From Arthrobacter citreus (GTDB lineage Bacteria; Actinomycetota; Actinomycetes; Actinomycetales; Micrococcaceae), in NCBI RefSeq assembly GCF_038405225.1, contig NZ_CP151657.1, forward strand, positions 3,534,001-3,598,000: DNA of 64,000 nucleotides, written 5' to 3'. A program made the translations under genes and the position numbers. Under the pieces are notes generated by a model. It saw nothing but the letters and a program-made list of their open reading frames with translations, was not told where the DNA came from and made no database searches. Shown piece by piece: positions 41,637-53,939 of the stretch (position 1 is the first letter of the stretch; every line of letters starts with the position of its first letter).

Positions 41637-41681
41637 GCAACCTTCGTTGGCGTACCCCGTCTGACTTTCCTGGAGCCCTTC

Positions 41682-44576
<2,895 letters not shown>

Positions 44577-44593
44577 AGCGCAAGGGATCCACC

Positions 44594-45727
44594 ATGACTG
44601 AGAAATTCACCGCGCTCTACGAAGAGCACAAACGCCTCGGCGCCTCCTTCACCGACTTCGGCGGCTGGCAAATGCCGCTGAAATACAGCTCGGAACTGGC
44701 CGAACACCATGCGGTCCGCAAGGCTGCCGGCCTCTTTGACCTCTCCCACATGGGCGAAGTCGAGGTCACCGGCCCGGACGCCGGCGCCTTCCTGGATTAC
44801 GCCCTCACCGGCAAGCTGTCCGCCGTGAAGCTTGGCCGGGCCAAGTACTCGCTGATCACCAACGAGGCCGGCGGGATCATTGATGACCTCATCAGCTACC
44901 GGCTCGCCGACGACTCCTATCTGGTGGTGCCCAACGCCGGCAACGCGCCGGTGGTGGCCGCGGAACTGGCCGCCCGCGCGTCGGGCTTTGACGTCCGGGT
45001 GCACGATGCCTCTGCCGACACATCGCTGGTTGCCGTGCAGGGCCCGAATGCCGAGGCCATTGTCCTGTCACTGGTTCCGGCGGCCCAGGCCGAGAAGGTG
45101 ACCGGAATGAAGTACTACGCGGCGGACACCGTGGACCTGGCCGTGGGCAGCGAGGCGGGGGAGCGCACGCTGAATTTGCTGCTGGCCCGCACCGGGTACA
45201 CCGGCGAAGACGGCTTCGAGATTTACGTCCCGAACGACGACGCCGCCGCCCTGTGGGGTGCGCTGCTCGCCGCCGGCGCGGACTCGGGCCTGATTCCCGC
45301 CGGCCTGGCCTGCCGGGATTCGCTCCGGCTGGAGGCCGGCATGCCGCTGTACGGCAACGAGCTCTCGCTGGACCTGGATCCCTACGCCGCGGGCCTTGGC
45401 CCTGTCGTCGCGCTGTCCAAGGAAGGCGACTTTGTGGGCCGCGCCGCCCTGGAAGCCAAGAAGGAGCAGGCTCCGGCCCGCCGCCTGGTGGGGCTGAAGG
45501 GGACCGGCCGCCGTGCCGGCCGCTCGCACTACCCGGTGCTGAGGGACGGTGCAGTGATCGGTGAAGTCACCTCCGGTGCTCCGAGTCCCACGCTCGGCTA
45601 CCCGGTTGCCCTCGCCTACGTCGACGCCGCCTTCACTGAGCCGGGCACCACCGTTGACGTTGACCTCCGCGGCAAGCCCGAACCTTTCGAGGTCGTCTCC
45701 CTCCCGTTCTACAAACGCGAAAAATAG
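44594..45727 (+). CDS. gcvT: Glycine cleavage system aminomethyltransferase, T protein
   Basis: This 377-residue protein transfers the methylene from GcvH to tetrahydrofolate, releasing ammonia. It has FTDFGGWQMPLKYSSELAEHHAVRKAAGLFDLSHMGE, the typical N-terminus, with RTGYTGEDGFEIYVP and the folate-binding GLACRDSLRLEAGMPLYGNEL region. It follows gcvP by 17 bp. A 206-bp gap holding a repeat element comes before gcvH. Length and motifs are complete. Confidence 0.96.
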   Translation: MTEKFTALYEEHKRLGASFTDFGGWQMPLKYSSELAEHHAVRKAAGLFDLSHMGEVEVTGPDAGAFLDYALTGKLSAVKLGRAKYSLITNEAGGIIDDLISYRLADDSYLVVPNAGNAPVVAAELAARASGFDVRVHDASADTSLVAVQGPNAEAIVLSLVPAAQAEKVTGMKYYAADTVDLAVGSEAGERTLNLLLARTGYTGEDGFEIYVPNDDAAALWGALLAAGADSGLIPAGLACRDSLRLEAGMPLYGNELSLDLDPYAAGLGPVVALSKEGDFVGRAALEAKKEQAPARRLVGLKGTGRRAGRSHYPVLRDGAVIGEVTSGAPSPTLGYPVALAYVDAAFTEPGTTVDVDLRGKPEPFEVVSLPFYKREK

Positions 45728-45769
45728 CGCTAGCCGCTTAACCTTGGTGGCATTTGGGTGACGTCGCTG

Positions 45770-45852
45770 GGCGGCTGCGATATTCCTTTAGTCCCGCATC
45801 GCCGAGCGAGGAACGAGCGAGGTGTCTAAGGGACGTTGGAATACCGCCGCCG
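45770..45852. repeat. Intergenic inverted-repeat element between gcvT and gcvH
   Basis: The left arm GGCGGCTGCGATATTCC...GTCCC (45770-45795) is imperfectly complementary to the right arm GGGAC...GGAATACCGCCGCC (45830-45852). Between them lies a direct repeat GAGCGAGG-AAC-GAGCGAGG (45804-45822). It has no coding capacity and resembles a REP or small non-autonomous element. Confidence 0.6.
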
Positions 45853-45933
45853 CTCCCAACGCACGCGGCCCACGCAGCAACCTAGACTTTGAACTAAACC
45901 GAAGCATGCAGCAGATCTAGAAAGGCACACCCC

Positions 45934-46311
45934 ATGAGCAAAGTTGATGCAGGACTCCGCTATTCCGCTGAACACGAGTGGGTGGACGGCGCCAGCCCCA
46001 TGAAGGTCGGCATCTCCGCCGTGGCCGCCGACGCGCTCGGCGACGTGGTGTACGTGGACCTGCCCGAGGTCGGCACCGTGATCACCGCGGGCGAAACCTG
46101 CGGTGAAGTTGAATCCACCAAGTCCGTGTCGGACCTGTACGCACCGGTCTCGGGCGAAATCGTGGAGATCAACCAGGAGGCCATCGACAACCCGGCCCTG
46201 CTGAACGAGGACCCGTACGGCGCCGGCTGGCTCTTCACGGTCAACACCACCTCAGAGGGCGCCCTGCTCAGCGCCGAGGAGTACGCAGAGAAGAACGGCG
46301 GCGAGCTGTGA
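45934..46311 (+). CDS. gcvH: Glycine cleavage system lipoyl carrier, H protein
   Basis: This 125-residue carrier protein shuttles the aminomethyl group between P, T and L proteins. It has the motif YSAEHEWV at the N-terminus and the lipoylated Lys in [37 protein letters not shown] is the conserved C-terminal contact. AGAAAGG precedes ATG 45934. The stop overlaps the GTG start of glyA (GTGA, 46308-46311). Confidence 0.97.
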   Translation: MSKVDAGLRYSAEHEWVDGASPMKVGISAVAADALGDVVYVDLPEVGTVITAGETCGEVESTKSVSDLYAPVSGEIVEINQEAIDNPALLNEDPYGAGWLFTVNTTSEGALLSAEEYAEKNGGEL

Positions 46312-47609
46312 CCGATTACCTGAACTCCCACCTCGCGCAGATTGATCCGGAGGTGGCGGAGCAGATCGACAACGAGCGCCGCCGCCAGCAGTCCGGCCTG
46401 GAAATGATCGCTTCCGAGAACCACACTTCCGTGGCTGTCATGGAATCCCAGGGCTCGGTGCTGACCAACAAGTACGCCGAGGGTTACCCGGGCCGGCGCT
46501 ACTACGGCGGCTGCGAGTACGTGGACGTCATTGAGCAGCTCGCAATTGACCGGGCCAAGGACCTCTTCGGCGCGGGCTTCGCCAACGTGCAGCCGCACTC
46601 CGGCGCGCAGGCCAACGCCTCCGTCATGCACGCCCTGATCCGTCCGGGCGACACCATTCTGGGCCTGTCCCTGGCACACGGCGGACACCTCACCCACGGC
46701 ATGAAGATCAACTTCTCCGGCCGGCTGTACAACGTGGTGCCGTACAACGTTGCCGAAGACACCCAGCGGATCGACATGGCCGAGGTGGAACGTCTGGCAC
46801 AGGAGCACCAGCCCAAGCTGATCGTCGCCGGCTGGTCCGCCTACGCCCGGCAGCTGGACTTCGCCGAGTTCCGCCGCATTGCCGACTCCGTGGGCGCCTA
46901 CCTGATGGTGGACATGGCCCACTTCGCCGGCCTCGTGGCCGCCGGGCTGCACCCCAGCCCGGTCCCGCACGCCCACGTGGTCACCTCCACCACGCACAAG
47001 ACCCTGGCCGGTCCGCGCGGCGGCATCATCCTCTCCAACGACGCCGACATCGCGAAGAAGATCAACTCCGCTGTCTTCCCCGGCCAGCAGGGCGGCCCGC
47101 TGGAACACGTTATTGCCGGCAAGGCCACGGCCTTCAAGATCGCGGCAACGCCGGAGTTCAAGGAGCGCCAGGAGCGCACCCTGGCCGGCGCGCGGATCCT
47201 GGCCGAGCGCCTGCTCGCCGACGACGTCGCCGCCAAGGGCATTTCCGTGATCTCCGGCGGCACCGACGTGCACCTGGTGCTGGTGGACCTGCGCAACGCC
47301 GCCCTCAACGGGCAGGAAGGCGAGGACCGTCTGGCGCAGATCGACATCACCGTCAACCGCAACGCGGTTCCGTTTGATCCCCGCCCGCCGATGGTGACCT
47401 CCGGCCTGCGGATCGGCACCCCTGCCCTGGCGACCCGCGGGTTCGGCGAGGACGCATTCCGCGAGGTGGCTGACATCATTGCGCTGGCGCTCATTGCCGG
47501 CGAAGACGATGACCTGTCGCCGCTGAAGGACCGCGTTTCCGCGCTGGCCTCCGCGCATCCGCTGTACACCGGGGTTGCCGACCTGGCCTCCTCACCGGCG
47601 CACGTTTAA
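46308..47609 (+). CDS. glyA: Serine hydroxymethyltransferase
   Basis: This 433-residue PLP enzyme converts glycine plus 5,10-methylene-THF to serine. It has the N-terminal [40 protein letters not shown] region and the PLP Lys in [19 protein letters not shown] 46308 overlaps the gcvH stop, so the two are coupled. In the gcv operon it uses the methylene made by GcvT, turning two glycines into one serine for the SdaA that follows. Confidence 0.97.
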   Translation: MTDYLNSHLAQIDPEVAEQIDNERRRQQSGLEMIASENHTSVAVMESQGSVLTNKYAEGYPGRRYYGGCEYVDVIEQLAIDRAKDLFGAGFANVQPHSGAQANASVMHALIRPGDTILGLSLAHGGHLTHGMKINFSGRLYNVVPYNVAEDTQRIDMAEVERLAQEHQPKLIVAGWSAYARQLDFAEFRRIADSVGAYLMVDMAHFAGLVAAGLHPSPVPHAHVVTSTTHKTLAGPRGGIILSNDADIAKKINSAVFPGQQGGPLEHVIAGKATAFKIAATPEFKERQERTLAGARILAERLLADDVAAKGISVISGGTDVHLVLVDLRNAALNGQEGEDRLAQIDITVNRNAVPFDPRPPMVTSGLRIGTPALATRGFGEDAFREVADIIALALIAGEDDDLSPLKDRVSALASAHPLYTGVADLASSPAHV

Positions 47610-47618
47610 GGAATCCCA

Positions 47619-49034
47619 TTGGCTGTCGGCGTTTTTGACCTGTTCTCCGTAGGCATCGGCCCATCGAGCTCACACACAGTGGGCCCGATGCGGGCCGCTG
47701 CCGTTTTTGCGGGCGAGCTGGTTGACGCCGGCGTCCTGTCCGCCGTGGCCGGCCTCCGCGTTGACCTGTACGGGTCGCTCGCGGCGACCGGCCGCGGCCA
47801 CGGCACCATGACCGCGGTCCTGCTGGGGCTCGAAGGTTTTGCCCCGGAAAAAATCCTCCCCGAGGAGGTTGAAGAACGCCTCGCCGCCATCGAGGCAACC
47901 CGGAAACTGCGCCTGTGTTCGCAGGTCCCCGGTGCCGACTCCCGGATCCTGGAATACGGCGAAGCGGACATTGTCCTGCACCCGCTCACCGTGCTGCCGC
48001 GGCACACCAACGGGATGAAGTTCGCCGCCTCGGGCGTCGACGGCACGGTGCTGCACGAGGCCACGTTCTTCTCCGTGGGCGGCGGCTTTATTGTCCGCGA
48101 CGGCGAGGAGGACGCCGCCCGGGAGGAACTGGAGTCCACCAAGGCGGCACTGCCGTTTCCGTTCCGCACCGCCGTCGGGCTCCTGCGGCACTGCACTGAC
48201 AACGGGCTCAGCATCAGCGAAGTCATGCTGGCCAATGAAAAAGCGTCCCGCACCGAGCCTGACATTCGCTCTGGACTGCTGCACATCCGCGACGTCATGG
48301 AGGAGTGCAAAAACTCGGCGATCGCGCGCACCGGCCTGCTCCCGGGCGGGCTGAAGGTCCGCCGGCGGGCACCGGCCTGGCACACCCGGCTTCGCGCCGA
48401 AGACCCGGACCGGGACCCGAAGTTCTGGCAGGAATGGGTGAACCTCGTGGCGCTGGCCGTCAACGAGGAAAACGCCTCCGGGGGCCGCGTGGTCACCGCA
48501 CCCACCAACGGTGCGGCCGGCATCATTCCCGCCGTCATGTTCTATGCCACGCACTACGGCCCGGGCATGGACACCGCCACGCAGGAGCAGAAGGACGACG
48601 TCGTCGTGCGCTTCCTGCTCACGGCCGGCGCCGTGGGGGTCCTGTACAAGGAGCAGGCCTCCATCTCCGGTGCGGAGGTGGGCTGCCAGGGCGAGGTGGG
48701 ATCAGCGTCCTCGATGGCCGCCGCCGGGCTGGCTGAAATCCTGGGCGGCACGCCTGAGCAGGTGGAAAACGCCGCCGAAATCGCCATGGAACACAACCTG
48801 GGCCTGACCTGCGATCCGATCGGCGGCCTGGTGCAGGTGCCCTGCATCGAACGCAACGCCATCGGCGCCGCCAAAGCCGTCAACGCCGCCAAAATGGCGC
48901 TGTGGGGCGACGGCGACCACCGTGTTTCGCTGGATGAGGTCATTGTGACCATGCGGGAAACCGGCCGCGACATGAGTTCCAAGTACAAGGAAACCGCGCT
49001 CGGCGGCCTCGCCGTGAACGTGGTGGAGTGCTGA
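47619..49034 (+). CDS. sdaA: L-serine ammonia-lyase, iron-sulfur, single-chain
   Basis: This 471-residue Fe-S enzyme deaminates L-serine to pyruvate. It has the N-terminal regulatory part with [19 protein letters not shown] and the C-terminal catalytic part with [15 protein letters not shown] and cluster Cys residues in [39 protein letters not shown]. The start is TTG 47619, nine bases after the glyA stop, with AAGGA upstream. It completes the route glycine to serine to pyruvate. Confidence 0.95.
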   Translation: MAVGVFDLFSVGIGPSSSHTVGPMRAAAVFAGELVDAGVLSAVAGLRVDLYGSLAATGRGHGTMTAVLLGLEGFAPEKILPEEVEERLAAIEATRKLRLCSQVPGADSRILEYGEADIVLHPLTVLPRHTNGMKFAASGVDGTVLHEATFFSVGGGFIVRDGEEDAAREELESTKAALPFPFRTAVGLLRHCTDNGLSISEVMLANEKASRTEPDIRSGLLHIRDVMEECKNSAIARTGLLPGGLKVRRRAPAWHTRLRAEDPDRDPKFWQEWVNLVALAVNEENASGGRVVTAPTNGAAGIIPAVMFYATHYGPGMDTATQEQKDDVVVRFLLTAGAVGVLYKEQASISGAEVGCQGEVGSASSMAAAGLAEILGGTPEQVENAAEIAMEHNLGLTCDPIGGLVQVPCIERNAIGAAKAVNAAKMALWGDGDHRVSLDEVIVTMRETGRDMSSKYKETALGGLAVNVVEC

Positions 49035-49165
49035 CTTTCGGCACCGGGACGGGTTGAGCCGGAATCGCTCCTTTGATAGACAGTAAGTGCCCTTAGCAAA
49101 GGCACCTGCTGTTTCTGTCTTCCGATGCCGGCGAGTCCGGCCGCAACTTACGGAAAGGATGCGTC

Positions 49166-49588
49166 ATGCCCAAGACCGGCAAGAATGATTCCGCCAAGAA
49201 GAGTGAACTGCCCTCAACGCTGCAGCGGTCCGGGAAGTTGGCCCAGGATACCTTCGCGAAGACCTACGATTCTGCCGTTGAGGAGTACGGCGACGGGGAA
49301 CGCGCGGCCCGGACGGCCTACGCCGCCCTGAAGCACACGCATGAAAAGGTGGGCGATCACTGGGAGCCCAAGGAAGAATCCGGGCCCTCCGATGCCAAGG
49401 CGGCAGGGGGCCGGAACTCTTCCGGGGACACGGCCGGCGGAGTGGATGCCAATGCCTCCAAGGAGCACCTGTATGAGGTCGCATCAAAGCTGGACATCTC
49501 CGGACGCTCCACCATGAACAAGGACGAACTGGTGAAGGCCATCCAAAAGGCCAACGAGAAGGAAACCCGCAAAGCCCGCGAAGGCTAG
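49166..49588 (+). CDS. ChaB and Rho_N domain protein
   Basis: This 140-residue hydrophilic protein has a ChaB-like N-terminal domain (about residues 14-70): LPSTLQRSGKLAQDTFAKTYDSAVEEYGDGERAARTAYAALKHTHEKVGDHW in outline. The C-terminal 40 residues form a Rho_N-type SAP-like motif (KEHLYEVASKLDISGRSTMNKDELVKAIQKANE) that binds nucleic acid in other proteins. A Gly/Ser/Asp-rich linker joins them. GGAAAGGA precedes ATG 49166. Proteins of this architecture are common, mostly uncharacterised and stress-linked in Actinobacteria. Confidence 0.8.
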   Translation: MPKTGKNDSAKKSELPSTLQRSGKLAQDTFAKTYDSAVEEYGDGERAARTAYAALKHTHEKVGDHWEPKEESGPSDAKAAGGRNSSGDTAGGVDANASKEHLYEVASKLDISGRSTMNKDELVKAIQKANEKETRKAREG

Positions 49589-49633
49589 GCCTGCGCCGGA
49601 CTCCCTGCCCGGATGGTCTCCGCTACTTCCCCG

Positions 49634-50524
49634 CTACTTCACCGCGCCCATCGACAGGCCGCGCACCAGCTGCTTCTGGGCCACCCATCCCGCGATCACC
49701 ACCGGCAGCGATGCGAGGACCGAGGCCGCTGACAGCTGGGCCAGGTACAGGCCCTCGCTGGTCATTTGCGAGACCAGGAACACCGGCACCGTGGCGGACC
49801 GTGCGGCCGTGAGGTTCAGGGCGAAGAAGAATTCGTTCCAGGCGAAGATGACGCAGATCAGGGCTGTGGCGGCCAGGCCGGGGGCGACCATGGGCATCAG
49901 CACCCGCCACAGGGTTTTCAGCAGGCCTGCGCCGTCCATCTGTGCCGCTTCCAGCACCTCTCCGGGCACCTCCTGGAAGAAGGAGCGCATCATCCACACG
50001 GCGATGGGCAGGTTCATGGAGGTGTAAAGGACCACCAGGGTCCAAATGTTGTCCAGGACTTTCAGCTGGCCCGCAATGACGTAGATGGGCATGATGACGG
50101 CGACGACGGGGAGCATGCGGGTGGAAATGAAGAAGAACAGCACGTCCTGCGTCTTTTTGACCGGCCGGATGCTGAGGGCGTAGGAGGCCGGCACCGCCAT
50201 GATCACCACCAGGATCGTGGAAACGCCGGTGGCGATCATCGAGTTCACGAAGTATGAACCCGCCCCCGCGTCCAGCACGGCCCGATACTGGTCCAGGGTG
50301 GGGGAGAAAAAGAACGTGGGAGGATTCGACGCCGCCGCAGACTCCTGCTTGAACGATGTGAGCACCATCCACAGCACCGGGGAGAAGAACCCGATGGCGA
50401 TGATCCAGGTCAGTGCCGTCAGCAGTGACCCGCCGGTCCGGGACCGACCGCGGCGTGCCGGCACCGGTGATTTGCTTGCGGGAGGGGTGCTTCCGGTGGA
50501 AGCCGATTCTGTCTGCGTGGCCAC
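49634..50524 (-). CDS. Polyol ABC transporter permease, MalG type
   Basis: This 296-residue, six-helix permease carries the EAA loop that docks the ATPase: EVPGEVLEAAQMDGAGLLKTLWRVLMPMVAPGLAATA. The N-terminal 30 residues are Ser/Pro-rich. GTG 50524 follows the MalF-type stop by two bases. It belongs with the MalF-type permease and the lipoprotein upstream in one operon. No ATPase gene is included, so a shared MsiK-type ATPase is expected. Likely substrate: mannitol or sorbitol, from the neighbouring dehydrogenase. Confidence 0.88.
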   Translation of the reverse strand: MATQTESASTGSTPPASKSPVPARRGRSRTGGSLLTALTWIIAIGFFSPVLWMVLTSFKQESAAASNPPTFFFSPTLDQYRAVLDAGAGSYFVNSMIATGVSTILVVIMAVPASYALSIRPVKKTQDVLFFFISTRMLPVVAVIMPIYVIAGQLKVLDNIWTLVVLYTSMNLPIAVWMMRSFFQEVPGEVLEAAQMDGAGLLKTLWRVLMPMVAPGLAATALICVIFAWNEFFFALNLTAARSATVPVFLVSQMTSEGLYLAQLSAASVLASLPVVIAGWVAQKQLVRGLSMGAVK

Positions 50525-50526
50525 GG

Positions 50527-51471
50527 CTAGTCCTTTACGTCGAAGCTGCGGAAGATCAGGCGGAGGGCGAAGGTGGCCACGATGATCGTGGCAATAACCA
50601 CCACTACGCCCATGGCGGCGGCCTGCCCGATGTCGAAGCCCAGGAACGCCCGCTGGTAGATGTAGAAGGGCAGGTTGGCGCTGGCCGTGCCGGGACCGCC
50701 CGCCGTCATGAGGTAGATCTGGTCGAAGGTGTTCACCACGTAAATGGCGCCGAGCAGGATGCCCAGTTCAATGTAGCGGCGCAGCTGCGGAAGGGTGACG
50801 GAGATGAACGTCCGCCACCAGCCGGCGCCGTCCACCTGGGCCGCTTCCAGCACATCCTTGGGTTGGGCCTGCAGGCCGGCCAGGACCAGCAGCATCATGA
50901 ACGGCGTCCACTGCCACACCAGGGACATCAGGATGGAGGCAATCGGGTGGGTGGACGTCCAGTCCACCGGCGAAATGCCCACCAGTCCAATCAGCCAGTT
51001 CAGCAGGCCGTAGCTGGGGTTCAGGATGGACACGGACCACAGCAGGGAACCGGCCACCGGCATGATCAGGAACGGAGTGATGAGCAGGGTCCGGACCACG
51101 CCGCGCCCGGCAAAGGACCGGTCCAGCAGCAGGGCAAAGACAATCCCGAGGAGCATGGCGAAAAAGACGCAGCCCAGCGTGAAGATCACGCTGTTCAGCG
51201 CGGCCTGCCGGAAGGTGGAATCAGCGAAGATCTCCACGTAGTTGCCCAGCCCCACAAACCTGTCGCCCTCGGGGTTGAGCAGGTTCCAGTTCTGCAGGGA
51301 ATACCAAATGGTGAACAGGAAGGGCACCTGGGTCACTATCAGGGTGAAGACCAGAGCCGGCAGCAGTGGTCCCCGCCGCCGCCAGCCCTCTGCGCGGGAG
51401 ATGCCCCGGGACTGGCGCTGTTCGGCGCCGCGGCGCACCTTCTGGTGGTGCTTGTCTACCAGGCTGGTCAT
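50527..51471 (-). CDS. Polyol ABC transporter permease, MalF type
   Basis: This 314-residue, six-helix permease has the EAA motif LQAQPKDVLEAAQVDGAGWWRTFISVTLPQLRRY and the N-terminal polar arm typical of MalF homologues of the sorbitol/mannitol group. Its ATG overlaps the stop of the substrate-binding lipoprotein gene (51468-51471). Together they form the membrane channel of the importer. Confidence 0.88.
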   Translation of the reverse strand: MTSLVDKHHQKVRRGAEQRQSRGISRAEGWRRRGPLLPALVFTLIVTQVPFLFTIWYSLQNWNLLNPEGDRFVGLGNYVEIFADSTFRQAALNSVIFTLGCVFFAMLLGIVFALLLDRSFAGRGVVRTLLITPFLIMPVAGSLLWSVSILNPSYGLLNWLIGLVGISPVDWTSTHPIASILMSLVWQWTPFMMLLVLAGLQAQPKDVLEAAQVDGAGWWRTFISVTLPQLRRYIELGILLGAIYVVNTFDQIYLMTAGGPGTASANLPFYIYQRAFLGFDIGQAAAMGVVVVIATIIVATFALRLIFRSFDVKD

Positions 51472-52850
51472 TGGTTTTCTCCTGACTGGTAGCTTTCCGC
51501 GACGGTTTCGGCGTAGCGCTGCGATTGTTCCAGTGCTTCGGCCACTGTTTTTTGTCCGGCAATGGCGGCGGATATCTGCTGCGCCACCCGGGTGCCGAGG
51601 TCCTGGAACTCGGGGATCCCGACAAACTGCAGGCCGGGGTACGGAACTCCGCCCACCATGCTGGTTTCCTGGGATGCACCGGCCATGGCCGACAGCGTGG
51701 GTTCGGCGTAGTTTTCCGCCACTTCGGCATATTCGGGAATCTCATAGGTGGACAGCCGGCTGCCCGGCGGGACACGTTCCCAACTGATTTCCTCGCCCAC
51801 CAGCTTGATGTAGTCCTTGTTGGTCATCCAAGAGATGAAGTCCCAGGCGGCATCCTTCTTCTGGCTCGTTTCGGGAATCGCCAGCGACCAGCTGTACAGC
51901 CAGCCGGAGGATTCCGTTTCCTCCACCGGGGCCTGGGCGTAACCGGTTTTTCCCACCACCAGCGATGATGCGGGGTCCTCCACTGAGGAGACCATGGAGG
52001 TTGCGTCGTACCACATGGCCGCGGTGCCCTGGCTGTACTGGGTCAGGCAGTCGCCGAATCCGCTGGTGGCCGCCCCCGGCTGGCCTGACGTGCGGACCAG
52101 GTCCACGTAATCGGTCACGGCGGCCTCCACCTCCGGCGAATCCAGCGTGGCGTTCCAGTCCTCATCAAACCAGCCTCCGCCGTAGGTGTTCATCATGGTG
52201 CTCAGCGGTGCCATCACCTCGCCCCAGCCGGCCAAGCCCCGCAGGCAGATGCCGGAGAAGCCGTTGTCCGGGTCATGCAGCCGCTCCGCGAAATTTGCCA
52301 CATCCTCCCAGGTGGGCCGCTCAGGCATCACCAGGCCCTCCGCCTCGAAAATATCCTCGCGGTAGGCGAGGAAGGAGGATTCGCCGTAGAACGGAACGGA
52401 ATACAGGTCCCCCTCGTAGCTCAGGGCCTCACGGATGTTGGGAACAAAGTCATCCGGATCGTAGCCTTCGGTGGAGTCGGCGTACTCCTGCAGGTTGGTG
52501 ATCCACCCGTTTTCGGCCCACATGGGCGTCTCATAGTTGGAGATCATGACGACGTCGAACTCGCCGCCGCCCGTGGCCACGGACGCCGTGATCTTGGCCC
52601 TGGCCTCGTTCTCCGGCAGGGAGACAAAGCGGGCGTCAACGTCGGGATACTGCTCGCGGAAATTATCCTCGAGGGAAATGGCGTCAGTCATCTGCGGGTT
52701 GGAAACGATGGCCACCACTATTTCCTCGGGCCCCGCCGCGCTGTCGCCGCCGCACCCGGAGAGTGCAAGGGCAAGCGCCGCCACTGAGGCTGCCGCGGCT
52801 TTGCGGCCGGCCCGTCGAGTGCGGACCGAGCCGCTGCGTCCAAGTCTCAT
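51468..52850 (-). CDS. Polyol-binding lipoprotein of an ABC transporter (SmoE/MtlE-like)
   Basis: This 460-residue extracellular solute-binding protein has a type II signal peptide: a basic RRAGRKAAAASVAALALALSGCGG stretch ending in a lipobox LSGC, so it is anchored outside by the Cys. The mature part follows the family 1 binding-protein pattern (GGEFDVVMISNYETPMWAENGWI, WDFISWMTNKDYIKLVGEE). A long cluster of Glu/Ser residues follows the signal. It is the first gene of the ABC operon, divergent from the SorC-type regulator. Confidence 0.87.
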   Translation of the reverse strand: MRLGRSGSVRTRRAGRKAAAASVAALALALSGCGGDSAAGPEEIVVAIVSNPQMTDAISLEDNFREQYPDVDARFVSLPENEARAKITASVATGGGEFDVVMISNYETPMWAENGWITNLQEYADSTEGYDPDDFVPNIREALSYEGDLYSVPFYGESSFLAYREDIFEAEGLVMPERPTWEDVANFAERLHDPDNGFSGICLRGLAGWGEVMAPLSTMMNTYGGGWFDEDWNATLDSPEVEAAVTDYVDLVRTSGQPGAATSGFGDCLTQYSQGTAAMWYDATSMVSSVEDPASSLVVGKTGYAQAPVEETESSGWLYSWSLAIPETSQKKDAAWDFISWMTNKDYIKLVGEEISWERVPPGSRLSTYEIPEYAEVAENYAEPTLSAMAGASQETSMVGGVPYPGLQFVGIPEFQDLGTRVAQQISAAIAGQKTVAEALEQSQRYAETVAESYQSGENQ

Positions 52851-52859
52851 ACGTCACCC

Positions 52860-52926
52860 TTGCTCATGTGAGAACTGCCTTGCGCTCATTTGTGGAGTAA
52901 CTGTAAGCAGATAGACTCAAATGAGC
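52860..52926. promoter_or_regulatory. Operator region of the polyol locus: inverted repeats GCTCATTTG/CAAATGAGC
   Basis: TTGCTCATGTGAG (52860-52872), GCTCATTTG (52884-52892) and CAAATGAGC (52918-52926) lie between the lipoprotein gene and the regulator. The last two are perfect 9-bp inverted repeats with a 25-bp spacer. Related TGAGCGC half-sites recur ahead of the mannitol dehydrogenase (55498-55508 and 55521-55532), consistent with one SorC regulon. Confidence 0.55.
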
Positions 52927-53915
52927 AAACCGTAAACGTCTTAATCGAGAAGGGTCAGGGTCAGGTCATCGCTGCGACAGACTGGTCCCACGAGGAACTC
53001 CTGGCCCGGATTGGCCGGGATTATTACCTCTTGCACCACTCCAAGGTGGAGATTGCCCGCGCCTACGGAATTTCACGATTCCAGGTGGCGCGGCACTTGG
53101 AAGAGGCCCTGGCCCTGGGCATTGTGCACATTGATGTGCACTTTCCCGCTCCGGGTTCGGGGGTCGAGCCGGGCCGGCTGGCGGACATCCTCGGCGTCGA
53201 ACACGTCAGAATCACTCCCACCGGCGCTGATGACCTGACTACCCGTGAAGCCATGGCCCACAGGGCTGCCGCGGAACTGATGGCAGTGGCATTCCCCAAT
53301 GCCACGCTCGGTATTTCCTGGTCCCGCACCCTGGATCTCGCGGCCCGGCACGTGACGGACCTGCCTCCGTCCAACATCGTCCAGCTGGCCGGGGCGCTTC
53401 CGGTTCCCGGAAGCGGCAACTCCCTGGAGCTCATTCAGAGCCTGGGCAGGCACCCCGGGGTTAAGACATGGCCGCTGTGGGCTCCGCTGGTCGTGGAGAA
53501 TGCTGACACTGCGGAGAGCCTGCGCCGGCAGCCGGAAATCGCGGACACGCTGGGCCGCGCAGACGGGCTGGACGCCGCCGTCGTTGCCGTAGGTGCATGG
53601 ATGCCCGGACTGTCGACGGTCTGGAACAGGGTGGATAACCGGCTGCGGCTGCAGGCTGCCCGGGCCGGCGCCGTCGCCGAATGTTCCGGCCGGCTGCTCG
53701 ACGCGGCCGGGCAGCCCGTCAACTCCGAACTGGAGGACCGTGTCCTGGCGGTAACGGTGTCCCAGCTGCAGCACACGCCCAAGGTGGTGGCCGTGGCCCA
53801 GGGCGCCGCCCGCGCTGACGCCGTCCGCGCGGTGCTGAAGGCCGGGTTCGTCACCACTCTGCTGGTGGACGAGGAGCTGGCGGCCGCACTGTCCGGCGAG
53901 GCCGGGACGGTCTAG
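52890..53915 (+). CDS. SorC/DeoR-type sugar-binding transcriptional regulator
   Basis: This protein has about 341 residues from TTG 52890. The N-terminal HTH (about residues 32-66) reads ELLARIGRDYYLLHHSKVEIARAYGISRFQVARHLEEALALGIVHI in outline; the rest is a SorC ligand domain with DDLTTREAMAHRAAAELM, TLGISWSRTLDLAARHV and AVVAVGAWMPGLSTV. The start is uncertain: no ATG or GTG exists before the HTH, TTG 52890 overlaps the operator, and translation may start later at a rare codon near 52965. It likely controls the polyol transporter and mannitol dehydrogenase. Confidence 0.78.
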   Translation: MWSNCKQIDSNEQTVNVLIEKGQGQVIAATDWSHEELLARIGRDYYLLHHSKVEIARAYGISRFQVARHLEEALALGIVHIDVHFPAPGSGVEPGRLADILGVEHVRITPTGADDLTTREAMAHRAAAELMAVAFPNATLGISWSRTLDLAARHVTDLPPSNIVQLAGALPVPGSGNSLELIQSLGRHPGVKTWPLWAPLVVENADTAESLRRQPEIADTLGRADGLDAAVVAVGAWMPGLSTVWNRVDNRLRLQAARAGAVAECSGRLLDAAGQPVNSELEDRVLAVTVSQLQHTPKVVAVAQGAARADAVRAVLKAGFVTTLLVDEELAAALSGEAGTV

Positions 53916-53939
53916 CGGCCCGCGCGAACCTGCGGCGGC

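Noticed and set aside
41559-41681. Extended gcvP start at 41559
   Set aside because: The extra codons lie inside the second glycine aptamer.
45960-47558. A 532-codon minus-strand frame over gcvH and glyA
   Set aside because: It is antisense to two unmistakable enzymes and has no recognisable motif or ribosome site.
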